From contig JALQPE010001893.1 of assembly GCA_030407315.1 (NCBI GenBank), forward strand, positions 43,283 to 107,282: 64,000 nt of DNA. Direction: 5' to 3'. The stretch comes from Asparagopsis taxiformis (taxonomy: Eukaryota; Rhodophyta; Florideophyceae; Bonnemaisoniales; Bonnemaisoniaceae). A program made the translations under genes and the position numbers. This document shows, piece by piece, positions 1-9,900 of the stretch (position 1 is the stretch's first letter; every line of letters begins with the position of its first letter). Under the pieces are notes generated by a model. That model was not told where the DNA came from and ran no database searches. It saw only the letters and a list, made by a program, of their open reading frames with translations.

Positions 1-5
1 CAAAC

Positions 6-2157
6 TTGGCTCACAGCCAGTTAGACGACACATTTTGGGACGACGCCTTGCACGATTCCACGTTCAAACGCAACATCACACTCCATTCCACCACAGGCCG
101 CCTCCCGCATACCGATTGGTACGGAACACCACCAGACATCCAACGCCTATTCGCCTTCGGTCAAATCGGTCACGCCCCGGTTCTTTCCCCCAAAACGAAA
201 CTACAACCGCGTGCGATCACAGTCAGATACCTTCACGGCATAGACACCAATACTATAAGGGCACAAGATCTGACCACCGGCAAGGATCTACACATGTCTG
301 CACTCAACTTCCACCCATACTACCCGGACCAAGACCCCTCCCACCGCCCATCCATGATATTCACAGCCATTACACCAACCAACCAAAGAGCAACCATACC
401 TTCCGCAATATCAGCCCACACGCCCGCCCCAAAATCACATCGCAGCGCTCAAAAATACCCAGACGCAATAGAATGGGCGGAAGCACACGACGCTGAATTA
501 CAGAAACTCGATAACATGCAAGCCATCAAATGGACACCCCGTCACCTGATTCCACCCAACGCCAAGCCCATTCCCCTCACAATGACGTACAGGTACAAGC
601 GAGATAACAATGACAAAATCATAGAACGGAAGGCTCGATGCGCCGTCCGTGGCGACATGATGCTCCCACACACCCACTTCGACCCGGCCACAACGGCTAC
701 ATTCACGGCAGACAAAACCACAATCCGGCTGCTGCTCTGCCACGCATCTGCTCACCGCATACCCATAGAGCACTTCGACATCACGTCAGCGTACCTACAC
801 GAACCATTTTCACACAAAACCCCCGTATTCATAAAGCAGCACCCCCTCTTCGACGGCTCACTCAAACACCCAGAACCAGCAGGTACACTGGAAAGGAACC
901 TCTATGGAACAAGGCAAGGCGGCCGCATATTTTGCGACGGCGCCCGCGATTTCCTCACTACCCACAACTTCACACAGCTAAAGTCCGACCCCTGCTGCTT
1001 CACAAAATTCACACCCACCGGATACATTTTCGTAGCAATGACAATTGACGATTTCCTGGCTTGCGCGACGCACCAACCTCTACTGGACGAACTACACCAG
1101 ACGCTTTGCACAAAATACAGCGTGAAACGGCTTGGCTTTCCGTCCCGCTACCTCAACTGGCATATTACACAAACCCCGCAAGGAGTTCACATAGCCCAAC
1201 CGCATATCATACGCTCCGTCGTCTCCAAAACGAATATGACCGACGCCAAACCAATAGAAAGGCTGTACTCCGATGGAATTGACTTATCCCCGCCAGGCCC
1301 GGACGAACCCCAAGACGACACAATATGCACCACTTACCGTGAAGTCATCGGCGAGCTACGATACCTGACGGACTGCACACGCCCCGAGCTCCAATTCTTC
1401 ATCAACGCCCTCGCTCGCGCATCGCACAAACCGACACAGCGACACTGGAAGCATCTAAAGAGACTTATCCGCTTCCTCAAACATACCCCCTCCTTCGGCA
1501 TCTCCTTCCCCTCCACACCCACACGACGATCCACTCATATCCTATGCCGACGCAGATTTTGCTAACGACAAGACCACAAGAAAATCTATCTCAGGCTCAT
1601 TACACCTACTCCACGGTTCCCCCATCCACTGGGCCTCCCAACGACAATCTCTCGTTGCACTCAGCACATGCGACGCAGAATTCATATCTATATCCGATAC
1701 AATCAGACAAACGAACTGGATCGCTGGACTACTCAAAGAACTCCGCATCATCCCGCAGCAGCACGCCATCACCACATATACCGACTCACAATCGGCACTG
1801 CAAATCGCGACACAAACGGCACCAACTAAACGACGCAAATTCATAGACATACGGTACCACCACATTATCGACAACATCAACAACCAACAAATCAGGCTAC
1901 TCTACAAACCAACGGACGAAATGTTAGCAGACATATTTACAAAGCCACTCTCGAACCCCGCATTCCAGCGCATATCAACATCTATACAACTCCTAAACCC
2001 TCCCGTCAACGACCAAACTAGCTCACCGCCCCTTGGCGACAGGGGGCGTGTCAGGATGCTAACAAACAAGAAGTCGCCAAGAGGCAGTGACCAAATCAGT
2101 CAGGATGCTAACAAAAGACAGCTGTCCGACGCACCGCCGGGACGCCGGCGAGAGTGA
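6..2157 (+). pseudogene. Copia-I pol fragment (integrase end, RT, RNase H), frameshifted
   Basis: The first reading frame (to about 1525) holds the integrase tail, then RT. Motif A reads DITSAYLHE near 777, the fingers/palm segment reads YGTRQGG near 903, and the catalytic box is IDD (TIDDF near 1045) rather than YVDD. RNase H follows in another frame from about 1528: YADADFA, STCDAEF and the tail ADIFTKPL are all readable to the stop at 2155-2157. The join between frames lies between about 1515 and 1528 and breaks the polyprotein. The change could be a mutation or a sequencing error; homology on both sides is unambiguous. It is probably a dead copy. Confidence 0.8.
2032..2081 (+). other. Copia-I pre-LTR hairpin with LTR-start copy in the loop
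   Basis: CTTGGCGAC (2032-2040) and GTCGCCAAG (2073-2081) form a perfect 9-bp inverted repeat. The loop between them contains TCAGGATGCTAACAAA (from about 2051), which recurs at 2100 as the start of the probable LTR. The purine run AGGGGGCG at 2041-2048 sits inside the loop. The same arrangement is seen in Copia-V, -VI and -VII. Confidence 0.6.
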
Positions 2158-2230
2158 AACAAACAAAACCTATAAAAGCAGATCACAGACTTACGCAATA
2201 AAGAGGTAAGGATTCATTCTCCTTCTAACA
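2098..2230 (+). repeat. Copia-I 3' LTR (probable)
   Basis: By analogy with the related elements, the LTR starts at the second copy of the TCAGGATGC motif (about 2098) rather than at the first (2049), and ends at CA, 2230. It would be 133 bp, close to the 102-126 bp of its relatives. It holds a TATA-like CTATAAAAG near 2170 and AATAAA near 2198, the expected promoter and polyadenylation signals. With no 5' LTR in the window the borders are inferred; the alternative start is TG at 2049. Confidence 0.55.
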
Positions 2231-2492
2231 GTTTCAATGAATCTGGACTTTTTTGAATTTGTAAATATTCTTGTCAGATTCCAAGACGCGCAGCCAATTA
2301 TGAATTGAGAATTCTGCCGGGCAATTAAATCGAGGAAAAATCTGCAGATTGTCAAGTGCGAGCTCTAGAAAAATGTCGCTCATTGCGCAATTCGCTTACG
2401 GCTCTTTTCGGAGTTAGGATACCTAGATAACCAGCTCGCATCCCAATTCTAGTCCCGGCACAGATAAAATTTTCTTTAGAGTCTGTGACAGC

Positions 2493-2859
2493 ATATCTAC
2501 TGCCACCATGCCTGCAGCAGACATCACACCGGCTATGTGGTGTATCTGGTTTTACATAGTCTGACAGTCGGCGCATACTCGAGGACTAGGACAATAACAA
2601 TACGTGCACTGACAACATGATAGATATGATCAACAAAAGAACCTGGAATTAGACCGTAGAGTCAATGAACGGATGATGGTGAAAGATTATTCATGCAATG
2701 AGGAAAAGATACGGATGATATGCGGAGAAAAATTCCTTCCGATCGTCCAGCCGGCATAAACTTCTCATGGAAAATTGCACTTCACAGGGTTAGTGCAAAC
2801 CCAGGTACACCACACAGCCGGTGTGATGTCTGCTGTAGGCATGGTGGCACAGTAGATAT
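2493..2859. repeat. Inverted-repeat (MITE-like) element
   Basis: The arm at 2493-2549 is nearly the reverse complement of 2801-2859. Both include the core CCGGTGTGATGTCTGCTG (reversed in the left arm). About 250 bp lie between the arms with no ORF of note. The arms resemble those of the unit at 3982-4210, so this is a family. No clear target duplication was found. Confidence 0.55.
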
Positions 2860-3981
2860 CCTGTCGCAATTAGAAACCAACGCGATAACAGTTCAACATC
2901 CTCCAATGATTGCGATCTTCAAATCTGTAGTCATTATTGTCCTGTTCAAAACAGTCGCAGTCCTAGAACCCAAAATGTAACGGCGATATTGGGATTTCGC
3001 AGCTCGCGAGACTATGAACCTCATATATGGAGTGATTAAAGCGTTTTCAGCTCACCACATGCCGCAACTACAATACAATCCCACTTCAGCAGAACAAGTT
3101 GTGGTCAGAAGAAGGCATGTGTAAGAGTGGAATATGAAAACCCATCGAGAAGCAACCATACAAGTTGTAACCATTCCGACCATCAAGATTCACCTGATGC
3201 GACTGTATCCTTTTCTCACGTGGAATCACCAACAACGGACGAAAGGTCATTTGGTTTTACAGTATATCAAAAGATCTTCTTACTAGAAAATTACGGATCA
3301 TGTCGTACGTTTTTTTTGTTCCAGAGTTGAGGAAAACGAGGCCATCAACGCCACTTCGACAAATCATGTTATCACAAGTCGTGTAATGTAAGCACAATCT
3401 TGACCTCTACTGAACTTTTCTTTTGTTTGTAATAGTAGCGGCAAGCGTTGTGAGTAGCGTCATTCTTTTTTAATCAGTAGTTATCCAAGGCTTCATGTAT
3501 TTCTTACTGACGCAAAAAAATCCTAGTTCGTCTTATATATTGATCATATCGCGAGGAATAGGAATATACGCGACCGCTCGATAGATAATCTTGTTTCATA
3601 CTCTGCCGTGTCATGCTTTGATGAAGATGCACCATGTTTTTCCGAGTTCATGACAGTAGAGTTATGGAACTTGCCTAATTTTTGCTGCGTGATAAATCGT
3701 TCGGCGGGTAGCAACTCACTTTTCCAGCTCATTATACAGCTCAGGAATATCTCCATTAGTCTACCACACAAAACAGAATCAAAATATGTGGATGAGAATC
3801 TCATCATGTACCCATTACATGATATTGTATTAAACTTGCGTGAGAGAAGCTTGACGTCCATCATCCCTCTTTAACTTTGGGAAGCCTGTCCTGGCTCATA
3901 CTAACATTTTTTAAACTTCGTCCACAGATGGAATAATCACCTTAACTATGGTTCCTGTTTCAATTCGTTTCTGAGAAAGTA

Positions 3982-4210
3982 AATCTGCTGCCATTATGCT
4001 TGCAGGTGACATCACACCGGCTTTGTAGTTTATGGTGTTTTTCCATTTTTGATGAAGTACAGAGCTTTTTGCACGTGTAGGTGTATAAGTACATGTATGT
4101 TATAATTCTGTGTGCTAGAATAAGTATCTTCACCCTATGTATTATGTGTTAAAACGGATAAAACCTCATAAACGGTGTCATTTCTGCTGTAGGCATGGTG
4201 ATAATAGATT
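3982..4210. repeat. Second, more diverged copy of the inverted-repeat element
   Basis: The left arm 3982-4034 (GACATCACACCGG core) pairs imperfectly with the right arm 4166-4210 (ACGGTGTCATTTCTGCTG). The arms match those at 2493-2549 and 2801-2859. A lone match to the same core (GTCCGGTGTGACTTGG) lies near 4708. Confidence 0.45.
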
Positions 4211-4257
4211 AACTGTCATATACATAAAATCCAGAGTTGGTAAATAAGGAAACAGAT

Positions 4258-4441
4258 TTAACATCCTTACCACTACCGTTTTCGGCCCAGAACACCACTT
4301 GACACTTTGAGACGCAAGACTTAAGAACGCAGTTTTACTGCAAGGTTTGCGGGAAGTTCACCTGGCCATACCTGGGGGGTAGGAGTGCTGTAGCACTATC
4401 GTTTCGAGGTTAAAATATCTACTGCGCGTATTGAAATTCTA
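4258..4441 (-). mobile_element. Miniature Ngaro-type element (A-end joined to B-end)
   Basis: Read on the minus strand, 4441-4397 matches the first 45 bases of the Ngaro-I A repeat (TAGGATTTCAAGG edge, diverged) and continues directly into sequence matching the B repeat, ending TTAA at 4258. Coding sequence and the inner parts of A and B are missing. This looks like a short non-autonomous derivative that keeps both outer ends. Divergence from Ngaro-I is clear but the alignment spans the whole unit. Confidence 0.6.
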
Positions 4442-5224
4442 TAGAGTGGAATATCTCAGAAATATGCACTAGTGGGTGTCGGTGGTCCTATGGGAAAAAT
4501 GGAGCCTATTATTGTTAATTACTATCAGAGAAAACCAGAGCGCTGCATATGGGGCAATTTGCTCTTTCTGTCTAGCTTGAACAGTTGGAATTTGCCCACT
4601 AGAAGCTCTAGAAGAACCCCCATATATACTCAGAGAACATCTAAGGCTATTATCCTGGACAAATATGGGTTCTGAACCTGTGCATCCAGAATCAATGTAC
4701 CACATGTCCGGTGTGACTTGGTGGTTGTACGAGGATTAGGGATTTATCCTACAGTAAAAAATGTTCACGCTTCACATTGTTGTACTCCACACGCTACTCG
4801 CTTAAGATCTTGCAATAACGCAGTGGTGCAATGTCCCATTTCAAACTTTCTAAGAACGATTGCGTGCAATTTCCATTCCGTTCTATGTGCAAGCCAATCC
4901 TGGACTACTCTCTCATCTACGAAAGTAGGGTTGATGTCATCCTCAGAAAGAATCTTCGCTATGTTCAATCCGTGTATCTCGTAGATCTTTCTCATTTCTC
5001 CTTTTTTTCTATGATGTCAATGACAGTCATCAGAAACTACTTGAATCTGATGAAACATCACGCCTCGCATGCATTATTGTATCATCTGTAGTTTCCATCA
5101 AAGCAATGAAAAACCCTTCCGTATAGGATGTGTATGGATCTTCTACTCGTTCTCAGTAAATTATTACAGAAGTAGCACTACGGATGGAAAGCCGGAAAGG
5201 TGTATATGGTAGTCAAAAGTTCAT

Positions 5225-5231
5225 TATAAAA
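5225..5231 (+). promoter_or_regulatory. TATA box of the GGGQ-protein gene
   Basis: TATAAAA lies about 100 bp before the ATG at 5327, preceded by an AT-rich stretch. Transcription would be expected to start around 5255-5265, leaving a 5' leader of about 65 nt. Confidence 0.5.
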
Positions 5232-5326
5232 GACCTTCTCAACTGGCCTAGTGAACATTCAATAACTATCAACACAAAATAACTTCTCTTGTGCTGCCCA
5301 GTTGGAACCCACAAACAACAGAACCA

Positions 5327-6280
5327 ATGAAAACCTTAATCTTTGCTCTACTGCTGGGCACATCCCTCTTCTTTGTCTCAGCATCTCCTGTTTCCAAAGA
5401 GATAGCTGCCAAGTTTCTGTTTTCCGAAGATACTGGTGATCAAACTGAGCACCAATTGTCTTGTCCATTCTGTCCAAGTGTAAAAGGCTCTCGCTCTTTT
5501 GCACAGGCTTCTTGCAATTCTCCCTGCGCAATACGTCTCGGATGTTTTGTCGAGAACCAAGGTGGTCCCGGTGTCTTTGATTGTTATCGTTGTGTGCCAT
5601 CGATTACGCCTTCGCCATCTCCCACACCAGGCCGACTCACCACAGTTTCTCCTCTTCCATTGCCCACGCCGTCATCGTCTGTGACACCCACACCAGCTGC
5701 AACAATTCCATCTCCGTCACCAATTCAGTTCCCATTTGTCTTCGGATCGAATCCAACGGTCTTCATCACTCCTGTGCCAGGTGTACCCATTGCTGCACCC
5801 GCACCACCCTCATCGTCGCCGACACCATCCAGTATGTCTACTGGAACTATAATAATTACTCCTTCAACCACTGCTATACCATCACCTAGTGCATCTGCTC
5901 TAGCAGTCTCCCCATCTCCTTCAGTTGTTGTATTCGCAAGCGTGTTCCCCTCTCCATCTCCGTCTATGACTGCACCTGCACCTGCTCCTCCACCTGCGGG
6001 AGGCGGACAAGGAGGTGGACAAGGAGGTGGACAAGGAGGCGGACAAGGAGGTGGACAAGGAGGTGGACAAGGAGGCGGACAAGGAGGTGGACAAGGAGGT
6101 GGACAAGGAGGCGGACAAGGAGGTGGGCAAGGAGGCGGACAAGGAGGCGGACAAGGAGGTGGGCAAGGGGGCGGACAAGGAGGTGGACAAGGAGGTGGAC
6201 AAGGAGGCGGACAAGGAGGTGGACAAGGAGGCGGACAAGGAGGTGGACAAGGAGGTGGACAAGGAGGCGGGCAAGGGTAG
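5327..6280 (+). CDS. Secreted Cys-containing, Pro/Ser-rich protein with GGGQ repeat tail
   Basis: I chose the ATG at 5327 because it begins a textbook signal peptide (MKTLIFALLLGTSLFFVSAS); the upstream in-frame start would add 12 residues in front of it. After cleavage comes a domain of roughly 90 residues with seven cysteines (CPFC, SCNSPC, GC, DCYRC), then about 120 residues of PSPSPTP-type low complexity, then about 23 copies of GGGQ to the stop. The architecture suggests an extracellular matrix or cell-wall protein with a disordered, probably O-glycosylated spacer. I recognise no named family. The 12-bp repeat makes several other frames open, which has no coding meaning. It is the only apparently intact host gene in the window. 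Confidence 0.7.
   Translation: MKTLIFALLLGTSLFFVSASPVSKEIAAKFLFSEDTGDQTEHQLSCPFCPSVKGSRSFAQASCNSPCAIRLGCFVENQGGPGVFDCYRCVPSITPSPSPTPGRLTTVSPLPLPTPSSSVTPTPAATIPSPSPIQFPFVFGSNPTVFITPVPGVPIAAPAPPSSSPTPSSMSTGTIIITPSTTAIPSPSASALAVSPSPSVVVFASVFPSPSPSMTAPAPAPPPAGGGQGGGQGGGQGGGQGGGQGGGQGGGQGGGQGGGQGGGQGGGQGGGQGGGQGGGQGGGQGGGQGGGQGGGQGGGQGGGQGGGQGGGQGGGQG
5998..6277 (+). repeat. 12-bp coding tandem repeat (GGGQ)
   Basis: About 23 head-to-tail copies of GGAGGTGGACAA, with synonymous T/C and A/G changes at the third positions of glycine codons. The near-purity suggests recent expansion, and the array probably varies in length between individuals. Confidence 0.9.
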
Positions 6281-6519
6281 TAAACGGGAATTGAAGACGA
6301 GCGCTAAACATAAGTAGCTGTGTGAGGTCCGAGATAGCATGCGTTGTTAGTCTACATCGTTGCTCTAGTATATCGAACTATGAAAAGGTGGATGCTGAAA
6401 CAGTCCTTGAATCCTTTTGCTACGTTAAACGTGCAGCAACAAGGATTTTCAGGTGTGCAATGTGGCGTGCAACCGGTAGTAGCAGAAGATTGATCGATAA
6501 GTGATGCAGTGGCAGTCTG

Positions 6520-6831
6520 TGTTGGAAATGGACTGCACCACGGTGCTCAGACGGTTTACAGTACACCTTATTTTCACCATTGAATCACCCGCTCCGAAAT
6601 TCCTATGGCCTCGAGATTAACATCTCTGTCTCAAGTCTAAGTTGACCTCTCCATTACGATCTCGAGTTTTCCCGTACCTTCTAGAGTACCTTTACTCAAG
6701 TGGATCATCCCTGATACAAAATACAACGCTAGTAGTAGTATAAGTGCAGCGCCACCTCACCCTTCTGAAAAATAAAGGACAACGCAGTAGCACCGCTGCA
6801 ACTAGCAAGCGAAACATCTTGGACTCTGACA
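6520..6831 (+). repeat. Copia-III 5' LTR
   Basis: Begins TGTTGGAAATGG and ends CTCTGACA. AATAAA lies near the 3' end (about 6771). It appears identical to 11324-11635. Confidence 0.95.
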
Positions 6832-6846
6832 GGTTATGGGCCCAGA
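6832..6846 (+). promoter_or_regulatory. Copia-III primer-binding site (initiator tRNA-Met half)
   Basis: GGTTATGGGCCCAGA directly follows the LTR. It is complementary to the anticodon stem-loop region of eukaryotic initiator tRNA-Met, the site used by Drosophila copia, rather than to a tRNA 3' end. Confidence 0.8.
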
Positions 6847-6963
6847 GCCTAGCCGCCTCGCTGCTGTGTTCAATTTAACTTCGTGCGACATCCTCACGTT
6901 GTCGTTTTCAGTGTACCCCTTCTCCCATTTGAAGGCCGAAGCATTTGCAGTGCAAACTTCATC

Positions 6964-9900
6964 ATGACAGAGGAAGAAAAGATTCGCATCAAACCATTCG
7001 ACGAAAATGGTGACTATCGTCTATGGAAAATAAGGGTAGAAGCAGCATGTGAAGCAAAAGATCTCACAGATGCTCTCATACATGATTCCAACCCATACGA
7101 ACAAGATAGTCCTAAGAGGAAGCAATTCGAAGTAGCTCAAAAGAAGGCTAGTCATATCATAATACATGCACTTAATGACAAACCACTTCGTGTAATAAGA
7201 TCTGTTGTCGGAAGACCGTTTGAAATGCTTAAGAAGCTGGATGAACGGTATGACTCAAGATCTACTGCTTCTCGAATAACTAAGATGACTGAATTGGTAT
7301 CACTTCGTTTTAATGATATCCAGAAAGATATGGGATCACATGTTGATAAAATGGCTGCGATCATTGAGCAGTTGCAGTCTATGGATACAAAAATACAGGA
7401 TGAGCTTGCCGTAGCACTACTGGTCGCATCCGTACAAGCACCAGAGCTTGCGCCTGTCACTGCTGCCATTAAAACACTTTCTGACGAAAGTGCGAACTGG
7501 CAAGACATTACACAACGCCTGATTGAAGATCAACGTACTTTCAGGAATAAGATGAAACTCCATCGTGCGAATACTGTCACAAATGCTCCGTGTCAGATAT
7601 GTGACCGCCGAGGACATTCTACAAAAAAATGCTACCTGAATCCAAAAAATCCTAACAACCGTCTCAACTTGAGCAATGGGAATACATCTAAAGATGACTC
7701 GTCTAATAATGCCGAGAGAACCGATGCAAAGAACACCGATCCCAAGGACAAGAAGGCCAATAAGAAGAAGGACATTCGTGCCGCAATTGCAATGGTTAAT
7801 GCAGCAACACCTGGATCATATAGGATGATGCTGGACTCGGGTACTACTGCACACATGACCAAAGATCCCCGTATCTTATGCGAGACATCTACTTGCAACA
7901 TACCGATTGCTCTAGGAGACGACTCAAAGATAAATGCTGAGGTAACAGGATCACGCACAGTGCACTGGAATAATGATTCACGTATTACCACTGTTCAACT
8001 ATCGAATGTTCTTGCTGCTAGAAGCCTTTCCATGGATCTACTCTCTATTCCTGCACTTACCGCAAAAGGAATTTCTGTTCTATTCACAGAAAAGAAGGCT
8101 TTCATCATTGATATGGAGGATGATAAATCTATCATTGGAGTCGCAAATCGCGACAGTAACGATCTGTACTTCATTGGTACACACGAAGAACATGACTGCC
8201 AGAGTACAATCGATTCAAGCGAGGATATAGATGTGAATGCATGTATAGCAGTTACGGCTCATGAAGAATTCGACAAGAATTCAAGCAGAGATGATTATCA
8301 CACTTCTGTTGATCATGGTAACAGCAATGAGGATCTGTACACTGCATCGAGAGATGCAGAGTTTAAAGTCAACTATAGTGAAAGCGTTGGAGATTCAGAA
8401 GAAGAAATCCAATCATACATTGGAAACATTGATCTGAAGACAGTTCTACCTACAAAACAATACATATCCACACAAAACGAAGATCATCACGTGAAATCAT
8501 CTATGAATGAACAAGTTTGGCATAAACGCCTATCACACTTTGGGTCGTCAAACCAGATCAAGGAGATGTTGAAGTCAGGCAAACTCCCTTTCATATCCGA
8601 GGGAGTTTTCAGTTGTGATCCATGCGCTACAGGAAAGTTCAGGCGCAAATACAAAGGGAGTATTACAAAAGAAATTATACCAGGGACTTTGCATGCCGAT
8701 CTCGTCGGTCCAATTTCCCCACACTGTCGTTCAGGAAACATTTATTTCCTTACAATTGTTGATGAGCACTCCCGTTTCATAGAAGTTGAACCCCTCACAT
8801 CTAAGAGCGACACATCTAGAGCGCTATTGCAGTTCATTGTGTGGTTTGAAAGGCAGACTGGAACACTTGTTCGTGTACTTCACACTGATGGTGGATCGGA
8901 ATTCTTCCCTGCACAAAGTGAGCTTCGGAAGAAAGGTGTCGTAATTAACAAAACATCACCATACACTCCTGCATCTAATGGTCTTGTAGAAAGGTGTCAA
9001 GGTACACTACTTTCTGCAATACGCTCTGTACTTAACGAATCAAAGCTTCCTCTCTCATACTGGAGTGATGCACTGCAATGCGTTTGCCAAAGCAAGAACG
9101 CAATGATACACTCTACTACGAAGGAAATACCGTATGAAATGTTATTCGGTATATGCAATCCACACACAAAGCATCTTCGTCCGTTTGGATGCAAAGCAAT
9201 AGTAGCACCAAGCAGGAAATCATCCTGCAAACTTGAATCACGTGCAGTACATGGGATTAACTTGGGTCACGTCAAGGGTGGATTGTACAAAATATTGTGT
9301 AGAGATGGTGTCATAATCACAAAGCATGTCCGTTTCAACGAAAGAGAATTTCCTGGGTTGCACTTATTCAGTGCAGAAGACAAGAATAAAGAGTCTGACA
9401 GCGGGGCATCAGTTTCACATCATTATTTTCATGCTCTAAGCAGCACAGAAGACTCTCATTCAGATGGTACTTTTGATTCTGATGACGCCGAAGCCCCCTG
9501 CGAACATGTGCAGCAAGATTATGAATCCGAAAATTACAATGTCGATGTTGCAAATTCAGGCAATGCAGCAAGTGAAAAAGGCGATGACAATGACTACAAT
9601 GATGACATTATTACTATCACGGACTTATTCTCTGAAACTTTACAAGATTCTGAGGAGAGCGAACCTGAAGAAACAGTATCTACATCAGAAGTGCCACGAA
9701 CGTCAGCTGCTTTACCACTTACGATTACAACATCTGATGAGCCGTCTGTGAGGGAAGCTCTAGCATCAAATGAACGAAATCATTGGATCAAGGCTATAAA
9801 TGAAGAATTTAACTCGCTCGAAAATGCTGGTACATGGAACACAAGCAGTTCAACCCTTGCAACTAAGCCGAACATTGCACTCCCATCTGGCATTATTTTA

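Larger units (their letters stand above)
1..2230 (+). mobile_element. Copia-I: 3' part of a Copia LTR retrotransposon, cut by the window edge
   Basis: The window opens inside the integrase C-terminus of a Copia polyprotein and runs through reverse transcriptase and RNase H to a 3' LTR. The order integrase-RT-RNase H defines Ty1/Copia. The element is related to Copia-V, -VI and -VII in this window by protein motifs, by a short LTR and by the hairpin before the LTR. The 5' LTR, gag and most of integrase lie outside the window, so no target duplication can be tested. The 3' border near 2230 is inferred from the ending CA. Confidence 0.85.
2231..5224. other. Non-coding interval with decayed repeats
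   Basis: No convincing gene is present. The ORFs here are short, overlap on both strands and show no recognisable domain. The interval contains two inverted-repeat units (2493-2859 and 3982-4210) and a miniature Ngaro-derived element (4258-4441), described separately. The rest looks like unique AT-rich spacer. Confidence 0.6.

Noticed and set aside
2049..2097. LTR start of Copia-I at the first TGTCAGG copy
   Set aside because: In the three related elements the equivalent first copy lies outside the LTR, which starts at the second copy. It stays possible because no 5' LTR is available.
5921..6340. Long ORFs antisense and in other frames over the GGGQ repeat
   Set aside because: A 12-bp repeat keeps every frame without a stop open; only the plus frame with the signal peptide is supported.
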